A stretch of DNA of 64,000 nt from Prorocentrum cordatum (lineage: Eukaryota > Sar > Dinophyceae > Prorocentrales > Prorocentraceae), in assembly GCA_963575745.1 (NCBI GenBank), contig CAUYUJ010000676.1, positions 36,001 through 100,000 of the forward strand, written 5' to 3'. The notes under the pieces are model-generated. The model did no database searches, was not told the DNA's origin, and saw only the letters and a list, made by a program, of their open reading frames with translations. Shown in pieces: positions 31,761-41,402 of the stretch (the stretch's first letter is position 1; each line of letters opens with the position of its first letter). Position numbers and translations under genes: made by a program.

Positions 31761-33479
31761 CGCGAAGGCCTGAAGAAAAGCTCGGCGCCAGTCCTTGCGC
31801 GAGTTGCCGTCGGCCCACTGCTCGCCGTCGCGGCAATCGTCGCCAACGCTTGTCCTCCATGCGTACTCTTCGCCATCCCACTCGCATGTTCCCATGTGCC
31901 CGAACGTCTCCTTGTCGCCCGGCGGCAGGTGCGGGCACGGCCCCTCTCCGTTCTTCCAGAGGCTCTCAGGGGGAACTCGACGTAGGCTCTGGGCGTCAAG
32001 GTTGCAGCGGATACATGCGGCCCCCGCGTAGTTCGTCTGCACCTCGACAGGGTGTTCCTGAAGCATCAGCAGCCTGCCCTGCATTCCGTGCTTCGTGGCC
32101 TTGACGATGAAAATCTGGTTGCGTAGAGCCTTGCCCCGGCGTCGGAAGGAGATCCCCTCTTTTCGCTGCCCCCAATCGCCCAGCACCTCTATGTAGTAGA
32201 AGCCGTGGCGGCAGATCTGCTGGACTTTCTTTGGGCCCGGGTACTTACGGCGCGAATCGCCGCAGATGTGGACGAAGATCTCCGTGGCCAACGACCTCGC
32301 GTCGTTGGCGAAGGAGGTTCCCCACTCATCCGCGCCGGCATCCTCGGCGGCTGCCGCCTCGGCCGATGGCGCCGCGGCGGCGCTCCGTCCAGACTGGCTT
32401 TCGGGAGGCTCGCGCTCGGACGCCCCGAGGGAGGCTCGGCGCCTGCGCGACGGACACTTACCGACGGCGAAGCTCGAGATGGGCATCCCGTAGACTGACT
32501 GTCGCGGGGCGTCGCCGGCGTCGCCCAGCGAGAAGACTTCCCCGTCGGGCCGCCTTAAGGGAAGGCGCGGGCGGCACCACATTTGCGCGTCATACTCATT
32601 CAGCGCCTTGGTCTGCGCGGGCGCGCGGTCATCTTCCGGGACTTTCTCCAACTCTTTCAGCTCGGATTCCCCATCATAACAACTCAGCCTCTGATCCGTG
32701 GCACTAAAACCCAGCGGCGGAACGTCCGTGGTCTGGAGGTTTCCGAAGCGTCGTTTGATTGAACGCACGGAGCTCTGGCTGATGGACTCCGCGGCGGCCA
32801 CCGTCGCCTTCATCCAGTTGTAGCGATTCCGCTGGAAGTTCTCCTCCGTGTCTCGACGTAGAATGTCGACTACCTCGGCCACGGACAGCAGCACGAGCCA
32901 GACGAGGATGTGCGGATGCAGAGAACTTCTACCCTGAGCCTCGATCTCTCCTCGGAATGCGAGAACAGGACCAAAGATGCCCGGTGCGCACGCAGACGCC
33001 GCGGCGCCATCGGTGCACCAATCGCGCGGATTCGATCGCCTCGAGCCGCGCCTGCCCTCGATGCATTCTGGGCGCACCCCCAGCACGTGCTGAAAGAACA
33101 GGAGCATCATGAGGTGGAACACGCGGGTCTGCCCGACTGGATCCTTGGCCAAGCGCGGCAGCATCTCCCGGTACCTGGGGCAAGTTCCGTCGACATCCCG
33201 CGCGCCGTCCAGATGAAACTTCTGGTTATGCATGGCCAGGAGGCAGGGCTGCTTTCCGCCCGCGAGATTCGGCGCGCAGAACTCCAGCGGCGGGCCGAAG
33301 AGAGTGGTGCAGGCGTTGCCCCCGTGACGGCAGAGCCGACGATGGCCGCCTGTGCCAAGGGCGCGCGCCGAGGCCATCTGCATTATGTTCAGCGCGTCGC
33401 GCATGATCTGCGGCGTGCTTTCATGCTGAGCATGCGCGCGCGTGCTTTCATGCTGAGCAAGCGCCCAGCCTGGCTGCAT
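31740..33479 (-). pseudogene. Helitron Rep (HUH endonuclease) N-terminal and central part
   Basis: A minus-strand frame contains the Helitron replication-initiator domain. Residues from about 30 carry LNIMQMASARALGTGGHRRLCRHGG and LFGPPLEFCAPN, matching the family motif 1 region. LPRLAKDPVGQTRVFHLMM follows, then the HUH metal-binding motif in EIEAQGRSSLHPHILVW (His codons near 32910-32918). About 430 residues then precede the tyrosine motif, more than the roughly 130 in well-studied Helitrons. That stretch has an Ala-rich linker (32340-32400) and cysteine pairs such as CIRC (near 32010) that may bind zinc. The start at 33479 is not genuine: a tandem QHEST duplication at 33415-33460 shifts the frame relative to the upstream region. 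Role: nicking and strand transfer in rolling-circle transposition. Confidence 0.85.
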
Positions 33480-33951
33480 CCGCCAACTGCTGAGATGTCA
33501 ACTTCCGAACCTTCTGCGCCCACGCGATTCCTCCGTTCTTCAGAAAGGCACGCGTCGACCCCTGCTGTGCCGCCAGCACCCTGATGGACGAAAAGAAGTG
33601 CAGCGTAACCAAGTCGCTGGCGAAGCGATTGATTTCCGCCTGAGACTTGCGGTCGCAAACCCTGAAGGCCCCCGGCTCTTCCCCGGGCAAGTCGTGCTCC
33701 ATCTCTTCCCGCGCGAGCAGGCAGCGCATCCACTCGTTGAGCGTGAGTGGCTTTATTCGGTGAGGATGCAGGTTGGCCGCGTCCCCGAAGCGCCAGAGAC
33801 TCGGCCTCACCATCGTCCAAATCTTCCAGTCCCAGTAGGACAGAGGAGTAGGCCCCTTGGGGATCACCAAACGTGGAACGGTTCCAGAGCTGGTGCCCAC
33901 GGCGTCTGATGGTTCCGAATGCAGCTGCCAATCCTGCTCGCCCATGGCAGC
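33448..33951 (-). pseudogene. Helitron pre-Rep conserved region
   Basis: The frame follows an in-frame TGA at 33952-33954 and reads RLVIPKGPTPLSYWDWKIWT, IKPLTLNEWMRCLLAREEME, AEINRFASDLVTLHFFSSIR and AWAQKVRKLTSQQLADAARL. These blocks (PLT-x-x-EW, LLAREE, the NRFASD box) occur just before the Rep domain in many Helitron proteins. It ends at a stop caused by the frame change at the QHEST duplication. The function of this region is not established. Confidence 0.75.
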
Positions 33952-34428
33952 TCATGGTAGCTCCAACTGCATCTTCCGTTGTTTTTCTGCAGGACCAGAG
34001 TTTTTACAAGTATCCCGGACCTGTTGGCATATGTCTGGGATGCGCTCGCGGCCCGCGTGGTCGACCAGGCCTCCTCCTTCGCCGCCGCAAACCATGCCTG
34101 CCTCCAACGCGGACTCGACCTCGGCGGCCAAAGAGCGCTGCGCTGCAATATCAAGCTCCTCGAGCTGTTGCATCAGCGCCGTGATCTGCATGGAGCCATT
34201 GTTTTTGTCGTGGCTGAAGTCCTTCGTCTGCGGTTCGAAAGCCACGATGTAGCGAGCCTCTCGCGCAGCAGCAATGTCTGCGCCCATTCGGTCATCCTCC
34301 CCCGCAGCCGCGGCGTCGGCCGGCCCCTCGGCCACGACCTGCCCGGGCGACTCCTCCAGCGGAATTCCGACGACGGCATCCATGATAACGCGTGGGACAA
34401 CGGGCTCGCTTTCGTCGGGAACCCATTA
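33952..34428 (-). pseudogene. Linker of Helitron polyprotein between two nonsense codons
   Basis: A minus-strand frame bounded by TAA (34426-34428) and TGA (33952-33954). Both stops are in phase with the open frames on either side, so the three segments form one reading frame. The peptide includes PRVIMDAVVGIPLEE, YIVAFEPQTKDFSHDKNNGS and a helical AQRSLAAEVESALEAG. No domain is recognised. Confidence 0.7.
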
Positions 34429-35631
34429 TGCAACGAGCTCTTTGTCATATGTTATTGTCGAGTAGACAATTTTTGCATTGGCCAATGCATCTGCCTGAGT
34501 CTCGAACGCGCGCCTGTCCACCATGAGTTGAGCAATCTTGGAGACGCACTTCCTGGCCTGCTCTCGGCGGTCTCCCGCCGCGGGGTCGGCGACGAAGGCG
34601 ACGGAGAATGACTCGTGGAGCTTCTTATCTGGCCAATGCTCAAGTGCCCATTTGCAGTCGGCGTTCTGGAAGAGCAACGCCGTGCCGACGATGCCGCTCT
34701 GGCGGGAAAGGAAGTCCCAGTTCGCTGTGCTGTCGGAGGTCTCGTTCTTGCTCCCATCTGGGCGCAGCACAATCTTGGTGGAAACCACGCGCGCGAGGGC
34801 CAGGAGCATCTGGTAAGACAACGGGCACTTGTCTGCATCGCGGAAGAGTGGGCCCCACCGGCCAAGCCACATGTCGTTCGCGAGAGCATGCTTGCAGAGG
34901 AACGGGCGAGGGCCTCCGAATGCCCATTTGCACTCAGAGCAGACGTAGACACTCGCTCTGCCAGCTGCCTGTTCCGGGCTGACGCGATGCTTGTGCAAGA
35001 ACACCTTGTACTCAGTCTTCCCGTTCTCATGGGTGGTTCCGGACGCAGCGACGATGACGGCTGAGCTCCCCAGCTCTTCCAGGGGGATATTCGGCCACCT
35101 CTGGTGGTAGACCTCGACGTCCAGCAGCTTCCAGACCGCGTTCGGATCATCCATGAAGCAGTCCTGACCAGCAAGGAATTCGCTGTGGAGCTCCTCCACC
35201 CAGTGGGACCGGGCGCAGAACGCGCACGCCTGCAAGTGGCGTCGTTGCCAGCGCACTTCCGGGCGCAGGCCCTCCTCGCTCCGCAGCTTCGCCTCCATCT
35301 CATCGGTAGGCTTCTCCCAGTCGGTTGCAGATCGGCCGAAGAACTCTGCGAAATTGGCGACGATTGCGCGCCACTCCTGGCCGGAGACGACGTGAGGAGC
35401 CAGCTGCATGTGCGCCAGATACGCGTTGCGGTACCGCTGCGCGCCACCGTGCTCCTCGCCCACGTGCTTCTTGAACTCTTCCCGAAACGCAAAATCAGTG
35501 CCGCAGGGGCAAAGCATGCACTGCAGTGGGCCGGACGGCTCAGCTCGCGCCCTCCACTGGCGGACATTCACCTCGGAGCACTTGCGGTACTTCCCATAAT
35601 TATCGCAGAAGCGTTTGTACGGGTGGTCCAT
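34429..35631 (-). pseudogene. C2H2 zinc finger and DUF6570-like Helitron region
   Basis: A minus-strand frame of about 400 codons. Residues 38-64 contain CMLCPCGTDFAFREEFKKH with a second His (GEEH), a C2H2-type finger. A CAFC pair lies near residue 137. Residues 230-270 carry VCSECKWAF, RPFLCKHALANDMWLGR and MLLALARVVSTKIVLR. The order C-x-x-C, then ALAN-x-x-WLG, then LLALAR is characteristic of the DUF6570-like region upstream of Rep in many Helitrons. The frame continues upstream without a stop through the RDQSG repeats to a TAG at 35794-35796, beyond which lies the USP domain in the same frame. Confidence 0.8.
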
Positions 35632-35739
35632 GTTGTTGTAGTCGTCGGTCCTGGAGTGGTCTCTGTTGTCGGAGTTGCCGCTGTTGCCCCATGCGCGGTG
35701 CGCTCTCTCCGTGACCTCAGGACCTCGCCCCGACCGGTC

Positions 35740-35895
35740 TAGCCCTGACCGGTCTCGCTGTGACTGGTCTCGCCCTGACTGGTCTCGCCCTGACTAGTCT
35801 CGCCCTGACTGGTCACGCCCTGACTGGTCTCGCCCTGACTGGTCTTGCCCTGAGCGGTCTCGCCCTGACTGGTCTCGCCGTGGGCGGTCTCGAGG
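35740..35895 (-). repeat. 15-bp coding minisatellite (RDQSG repeats) with nonsense mutation
   Basis: On the minus strand about ten units of CGAGACCAGTCAGGG encode Arg-Asp-Gln-Ser-Gly repeats linking the USP and C2H2/DUF6570 regions. In one unit CAG has become TAG (35794-35796), which ends the USP open frame. Variants such as GAC CGG and GAC CGC occur in the outer units. Confidence 0.85.
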
Positions 35896-36995
35896 AGGCT
35901 TGCTCTTCGCAGCGGTGCGTCGACTCGTTCGATCGCTCGGCGCAGGCGGCATCAGCTGGTCAGCACTGGGCGTCGCAAGTGGCCTTGGCGCCTCCGTCCG
36001 GAGCCTCTTCACCCCCTGCGCCCGCTCCTGCAATTTCTGAACATGTTCTGATGGACGTCGGTCGCGGCGCGCCAGGAACACGATGTGCGGGAAGTACGTG
36101 GGCGCCGCACTGCGCTCCGTCACCTTCGCATCGTCGGCCAAATGCCACGCGCTTCTGTGCTTGAAGTAGGCGATGTAGTGGCCCGAGCGCATGCCTTGGG
36201 GAGCCTCTGATCCCTTGTGAACATTGACGATGTAGCCCTGCACATCGTACTCTACGCTCTCCTCGCTAGCGTTGTCGAACGTCAGCGTCAGGGGGCCAGG
36301 GGGCCATTTCATCCTCGCGTCCACCCAGAAATGTTCGCCCCCCTGCTCGCACGCGTTCTCAACGCGAACTACCAGCGCCTGCGAGCCGACGCGGAGCGCC
36401 CCATCACCAGACGCGGCAGTGAGCAAAGGGGTATGTGCGTCTACGGGCGCGGCTGCCGCGCTGACCTGGGCAACGTCTGGCACCGCGGTGAGCGCGAGGT
36501 GGGAGTCGGGGATCATCGGCTCGCTGTCGCAGTAGCACATCCCCGAGCAGGTGACGAGCAGAAGCTGCTCCACGCACTCCGCGGCATCCTGTTGTTGTAA
36601 GGGTGCGAAGTCCATCTGTCTTTGCGCAAACTCCACGAATGGACCAATATCAGAGCGTCCCAGAATGGCCATCGTGGAAGGTCCCGACGCGATGTACCTC
36701 TCGAAAAGCTCCCTCATATGTGCCCCAGTAATTCCACAGGCCGCCGCATAGGAAGATCTCGATGAATGCAGATCTGAGGCACGTGTTCCCCTGGTTGTAG
36801 AAGCCCGGGAAAAGGTTCGACAGGCTGCTGCGGCTATGGGGATAAAGAAGACGGGAATGCAGCCCTTGTTCCTGCCTGCCGACGGTTGAGGCGTCGCCGC
36901 TCGGCCGTTGCTTCTGGGCACCGAGCGTGACGCGCTGCAGGTGCTCGGCGCGAAGCCCGCGATCGAACCGCATCTTCATCGGCAAATCTGGCGGG
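35797..36995 (-). pseudogene. Ubiquitin-specific protease (USP, peptidase C19) domain
   Basis: The Cys box reads GFYNQGNTCLRSAFIEIFLC, with the catalytic cysteine codon at 36779-36781. A frame change near 36735-36755 follows, then MRELFERYIASGPS and a QQQDAAECVEQLL box (family QQDA-type). A central beta-rich part carries ACEQGGEHFWVDARMKWPPG and LTLTFDN, followed by EYDVQGYIVNVHKG. The His box is RSGHYIAYFKHRSAWHLADD, with the catalytic histidine codon at 36178-36180, followed by the Asp-rich ADDAKV segment. USPs are cysteine proteases that remove ubiquitin. The domain is compact, about 270 residues, without the zinc ribbon of larger USPs. It leads through the RDQSG repeats in frame into the C2H2/DUF6570 part, so it belongs to the element protein or was captured by it. 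Confidence 0.85.
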
Positions 36996-37985
36996 AAGAG
37001 AAGCCGTTGAGTCGCATTCAGCTCATCCGTCGCCGCGGCCTCCGAGTCGCACCAGTCGCCCGCGACCTCGGAGTCGATGTCCTGGAAGGTCCACCGCCAG
37101 CGCCCATCGACATGTTGGACCGCCCCAAGTGCGCCGTCTCCGAGGGCGACTGCGACTCAAGAGGCGCAGGTCTCCAGCGCTGAACCTGTCGTGGATGTTC
37201 TCGGCCAAGGCCTGCTTGTGCTCTCTGCTGACTTTGCGCAGCCTGAGATACAACCCTTTGATTTTCTTCTTGGGCGGCCAGACGACGCAGCTGCTGACCG
37301 CTTCGACCCCCCGCAAATCCGCGGCGAGGCTCTTGATCTTTTGGCTGACGTCTTCGGCCTCGAGGAGCGCGCTGAAGGGCTCCGACATCCAGGCATCACA
37401 GTCATCAGACACGAAACTTTTCACAATCGGCTCAACCGGGGACCCCAGCTCAGACTTCCGCGTCGACCTGGCAAGACCTTCGGCACCGCGAAGGCTCCGC
37501 GGCGTCTGCGGCTTCTCCGCCCCGGCAGAGGCAGCGGGGCCCGGAGCGTCGGCGTCGCGACTCCCCGGAGTCCTCTGAAGTCTTCTTGCGGCCGCCATCG
37601 GCGTGGCAAGTGGCATGGCCGGCGAGGCTCCGGCGCTGCTCCGAGCGGCCTTGGCCGGCGTCTGAACGGACTCCTGTGCCTCTGGTGGGGGCCTCTCCTT
37701 CGCTTTCTGCAGCGGCGTCCCGGCCTTCGGGCAGATGCTCTCCGCGAGCTGTTCGATCGTGGTGCCTGCTGTGCTTTTGACCTCCAGCACGGCAGCCAGG
37801 CGTCGCAGAGTATCCTTGTCAAGAGCCTTTACACGCTCTCTCCACTTGCGGCCGATATCCCCAATCCGCGCCATCGCATCTTCCAGAGTATCGAGGCGGG
37901 GCAGCACATGCGAGCCTTTCGGCATGGGGGAGAACAACGACGGACGGGCATGTGTCGCGCAGCCGCAGATGTGCCTGAACCAATC
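36996..37985 (-). pseudogene. Unrecognised N-terminal region of the Helitron-like polyprotein
   Basis: A minus-strand frame of about 300 codons precedes the USP domain. It begins near HICGCATHARPSLFSPMPKG, then a helical stretch LDTLEDAMARIGDIGRKWRE and LDKDTLRRLAAVLEV. A Pro/Ala-rich low-complexity linker (37540-37720) and KKKIKGLYLRLRKVSREHKQ near 37200-37270 follow. A frame change near 37130 connects it to DGRWRWTFQDIDSEVAGDWC, which runs into the USP frame. A CAG acceptor-like site (37975-37977, with a CTAAG just upstream) could mark an exon boundary. No family is recognised. Confidence 0.5.
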
Positions 37986-38436
37986 TTAGTCGTACGACGA
38001 CGATAATCGGGAGGGCCCACTCGTTTCTTTTTGTCTGTTGGGGTGTTTTGCGTCGTCTTCGTCGTCGCCGGGTCGCCGTCCGTCAAGACGACTGGGTCAT
38101 TGCCGCCGCCGCCGCCCGCCGTCGTCTCGTCTGTCGCCGCCGTCGTCGTCGCCGTGGAAGGCATGCCAACGAGGATCCAGAGGAGCGCCCAAAGAGATTA
38201 TCAAGGCGCCCAAACTGAAGGGAATTCTGAAAAGCCCGTCCCGCCCAATGAGATCATCAAGGCGTCCGGGCTGAATGGAACCCTGATGGCTCTTTGCTGT
38301 CTGTCGTCGACCATCCGTTCGTGAGGCAGACGTCGCATTCAACGCAACGTGGGGCGCATGCATCCGATTCCACGCTGATGACAGAGCTGCAAGACGACCA
38401 CTTGGCGAAGGCACATGGAAATCGGGGAGGAGAGAA
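37986..38436. other. Flank of Helitron-like element, CCG/TCG-rich
   Basis: Contains GCCGCCGCC and TCGTCGTCG short repeats at about 38040-38160. Near 38327-38341 it holds GACGTCGCATTCAA, a 14-base match to the region just upstream of the RCC1-like frame (about 26974), so a diverged copy of the repeat R neighbourhood probably starts here. Confidence 0.4.
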
Positions 38437-38880
38437 AGAAGCATCCGTTAGGACGTTCTGTCTTCATTAGGACTGGAATCGAATACGCAAAGAAATCAAA
38501 GTGGCCGTCCCTGGGGGCGCCCTATCGCCCGTTCGGACGCTCTCGCTCGTGAACTCATGGGCGGCAAGAATAGCAGCAAGCGCACTGATGGGGGGCGGCA
38601 AGACGGACTGGTTGGCGAAGGCAACAAGGAAATCGAGGAAAAGAGGATGAAACCGTCCGTTAGGACGTTCAGTCTCCGCCAGAAGCGGACTCGCAGACTA
38701 CAAGAAATCAAAGAGGCCGTCCCTTGGAACAGCCCATCGTTCGTCGGGGCGCTCTCAATCTCACTCTCAAGTGGCCGCATGACAGCCGAGGCTCCAAGAC
38801 TCCCGATGATGCGCGCGGAAGTGCCAATACATACCCCGAGACAACCTATGCTGTCCCCAAGACTGCGCGCTGGCGGGAGA
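38437..38880 (+). repeat. Repeat R, diverged tandem copies
   Basis: Two diverged units related to 38941-39198 and 27016-27285: CGTTAGGACGTTC at about 38448 and 38666, AAGAAATCAAAG at about 38483 and 38700, GCCGTCCCT and GACGCTCTC. Together with the next unit this makes a short tandem array. Confidence 0.65.
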
Positions 38881-38940
38881 GAGTGGCAGATGGCGTATCC
38901 ATGCCTTCACCACGAGGGGACAGGCAGGATTCCTTTGAAC

Positions 38941-39198
38941 CACAATGGCAGCAACGAGCAATGACAACGATACGAATAGGGCGGCAGGACGTTCTGTCTC
39001 CGTTAGGACTGGAATCGAAGGGGGGCAATCCCTTGGGACGGGCCCGTCGTCCGTTAGGACGCTGTCGCTCTCACTATCAAATACCCCCATGACAGCCGAG
39101 GCCCCGAGACTACCGATGATGCCCGCGGAAGTGCGAATAAACGCCCCAATGCAACCTGTGCTGGTCCCAAAAGTGGTTGCGATGACCCAGAGACAATA
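38941..39198 (+). repeat. Repeat R, copy on high-coordinate side of Helitron-like element
   Basis: Collinear with 27016-27285 in the same orientation: ATGGCAGCAACGA, GGACTGGAATCGAA, CCCTTGGGACGG, CGTCCGTTAGG, GCGGAAGTGCGAATAAACGC and GTGCTGGTCCCAAAA. The two copies bracket the 10 kb element. Confidence 0.8.
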
Positions 39199-39380
39199 TG
39201 TAATGGCCTCAACACACTAGGATGGCCCCAAGACTGCCTGTGATGGCCCCAAGACAATGTGATGGATCCAAGACAACATATGAAGCCTTAGAATAACCCA
39301 AGGTGGCCCCAAGACTGCCTACGATGGCCCCAAGACTGCCTACGATGGCCCCAAGACTACCCATGAGGGCCCCAATGCTG
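39199..39380 (+). repeat. 23-bp GATGGCCCCAAGACTGCC repeat
   Basis: About seven units such as GATGGCCCCAAGACTGCCTA, with diverged forms. The GGCCCCAAGA core recurs at 40690-40960, 55300-55600, 57910-58030 and 60000-60320. Confidence 0.75.
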
Positions 39381-39568
39381 CCATAAAGGATGGAGCAGGC
39401 GTTAGCTTCCCCTTACCAATCCACAAAAGGGCAAGCAGTGTAAACTCCTCATCGTACCCCTTTTTCCTACATCTCCCCCTCCGTCTCCCTGCGCAAAAAC
39501 AAACAGATACCCCCGGAGCCACAAACAGACAATAACAGAAAACAACAGCCAGAAACCATATGGAAACA

Positions 39569-39605
<37 letters not shown>

Positions 39606-40265
39606 AAAAAAAACACGTGCAACCACCACCAACAAAAACAACATCAAAACGACCCCTGTCAACCGACCCATGACGACAACACCAAGAAAACTAAAAAAAA
39701 ACATGGCGTTATTTTCCCCTTACAATTACACCAAAAAGCAAGCAGTGCAAACCCCTTCCTAAGCATACCCCTTCCTCCTACATGTCCTCCCCCGTCTCCC
39801 TCAACAACAAACAGATTCCCCCAGAGCCAAAAACACACAATAACTGAAACCATCATCAAGAAACCATCGGGGAACAGTGTATATATAGTGCAACCACCGC
39901 CAACCAAAACAACATCAAAACGTCCCCCGTCACCCTACCCATGCCTACAACACCAAGATAACTTTAACAAACAATTTGGCGCTCGTTTCCCATTTTACCT
40001 GTACACAAAAGGCAGGCAATGTAAACTCCTTCCTCATCGTACACCTTTCTCCTACATCTCCTCTTCCGTCTCCCTCCTCAGCAACGAACAGATACACCCG
40101 GAGCAAAAAAAACACAAGAACACAAAACAACAGCAAGAAACCATAAGGAATCAGTATGGAAAACACCAGGTGCAACCACCACCAACCAAAACAACATCAA
40201 AAAGACCCCCGTCACCCCACCCATGCTTACGACACCAAGAAAGCAAACCAAAAAACAAATGACGA
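39381..40265 (-). repeat. About 285-bp satellite, block 1
   Basis: Roughly three units, marked by CAACCACCACCAACAAAA at about 39619, 39890 (variant) and 40170, and by AAACAACATCAAAACG with CCTACCCATGCTTACAACAC. An (AT)n microsatellite (39570-39607) lies in the first unit. On the minus strand each unit keeps a hydrophobic open stretch, which I regard as a by-product of the repeat. Confidence 0.8.
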
Positions 40266-40493
40266 TAATCCCACCAGCCCTTTGGGCGTGAGTGGTTTAG
40301 AGAGCCCGCTCTGTTCTCGACCCCCTTCTTCCCCTTCGGGGAGGGGTTTACCCCTCCCCCTACCCCCTCCCCTTGGGCCTGGAGAGGGCGCCCCGCAGGT
40401 GGTTGGAGGGGTCTTCTTCGACTCCTGGGAAGGCTAAAATTCGACACCCCTCACGAGGATTCTGGCCCCGACGGGGGGAGGCAGAAAAATGCA
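40266..40493. other. Spacer between satellite blocks
   Basis: GC-rich. At 40440-40455 it holds TCGACACCCCTCACG, which is also the head of the 73-bp satellite at 58773. Otherwise nothing is recognised. Confidence 0.45.
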
Positions 40494-40680
40494 CCCCTCT
40501 TCTTTGAAGCCAAAATCATTGATTTTACTACGGTGTTGGCCCCACTTTGGCCTTCTGAGGGGGCAGCGCTAATTAAAGCTCCCCTCTTCTTTCAAGCCAA
40601 AATCATTGATTTTACGAAGGTGTTGGCCCCATGTTGCCCTTCTGAGGGGGCGGCGCTAATTAAAGCTCCCCTCTTCTTTG
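40494..40680 (+). repeat. 87-bp tandem duplication
   Basis: Two full units and part of a third: CCCCTCTTCTTT at about 40494, 40581 and 40668, with AAGCCAAAATCATTGATTTT, GTGTTGGCCCCA and GCGCTAATTAAAGCT. The offset is 87 bp. Confidence 0.85.
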
Positions 40681-40689
40681 ATCGATTTC

Positions 40690-40970
40690 CTCCAAGATGG
40701 CCCCAAGAAACGCCCAGGAGGCAACAAGAGGCCCCAAGATGGCCCCCAAGATGCCCCCAAGAGGCCCCCAAGAGGCCCCAATAGGCTCCCCCGAGGCACC
40801 CAAGACGCTCCTGGAAGCCCCTGGGGCCGCCAAGAGGCCCCCAAGACGCCCCAAACGGCCTCCAAGAGGCTCCCAAGAGGCCCGAAGAGGCTCCCCCCAA
40901 GGCACCCAAGACGCTCCTAGAAGCCCCTGGGGCCGCCAAGAGGCCCCCAAGACGCCCCAAAAGGGGACGA
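40690..40970 (+). repeat. GGCCCCCAAGA short tandem repeat
   Basis: Dense repetition of CCCCCAAGAGGC/CCCCAAGATGGC at 11-15 bp. A longer duplicated block, GGCACCCAAGACGCTCCT with GGAAGCCCCTGGGGCCGCCA, lies at about 40794 and 40900. Open frames on both strands are repeat products. Confidence 0.8.
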
Positions 40971-41402
40971 GGTGCCCGAACGCCTCACGCCACGAGGAGC
41001 CCGAACGACTCACACCAGGACGAGGGGCCCGAACGACTCACACCACGAAGAGCCCGAACGACTCACACCAGAAGGAGGGGCCCGAACGACTCACACCAGG
41101 ACGAGGCGCCCGAACGACTCACACCACGAGGAACCCGAACGACTCACACCACGACGAAGGCCCCGAACGACTCACACCACGAGGAGCCCGAACGAGTCAC
41201 ACCAGGAGGAGGGGCCCGAACGACTCACACCAGGACGAGGGGCCCGAACAACTCACACCACGAGAAGCCCGAACGACTCACACCAGGACGAAGAGCCCGA
41301 ACGACTCACACCACGAAGAGCCCGAACGACTCACACCAGGAAGAAGGGCCCGAACGACTCACACCAGGACGAGAAACCCCAAACGACTCAAACCACGAGG
41401 AG
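40971..41402 (+). repeat. CCCGAACGACTCACACCA tandem array
   Basis: About 17 units of CCCGAACGACTCACACCA followed by a variable spacer (CGAGGAG, GGACGAGGGG or GAAGGAGGGG), at 22-30 bp spacing. Spacers are low-complexity and not unique, unlike a CRISPR array. Confidence 0.9.

Larger units (their letters stand above)
27741..37985 (-). mobile_element. Decayed Helitron-like element encoding USP, Rep and PIF1 helicase
   Basis: About 10.2 kb of minus-strand coding sequence that would give a polyprotein of roughly 3,400 residues. Domain order from the N-terminus: unrecognised region (37.98-37.1 kb), USP protease (37.0-35.8 kb), C2H2 and DUF6570-like region (35.6-34.4 kb), pre-Rep region (34.4-33.4 kb), HUH Rep nuclease (33.5-31.1 kb), PIF1-type helicase (31.0-27.7 kb). 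HUH Rep followed by PIF1-type helicase in one protein is the hallmark of Helitrons, rolling-circle transposons. Three nonsense codons and about six frame changes interrupt it, two of them in homopolymer runs. I could not define the termini (5-prime TC, 3-prime hairpin plus CTRR). A USP domain is unusual; the cysteine protease I know from some Helitrons is of the OTU family. Confidence 0.85.

Noticed and set aside
27016-39198. Repeat R copies as LTRs of a retrotransposon
   Set aside because: The internal genes are Rep and PIF1 helicase, with no gag, protease, RT or integrase, and the R copies are tandem on one side and lack clear TG..CA ends.
40300-40380. A possible tRNA-like or hairpin RNA in the spacer
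   Set aside because: No cloverleaf with consistent T-loop and acceptor pairing could be formed by eye.
40971-41402. Repeat-spacer pattern resembling a CRISPR array
   Set aside because: Spacers are short, variable in length and reuse the same low-complexity sequences; there are no cas genes and the setting is eukaryotic.
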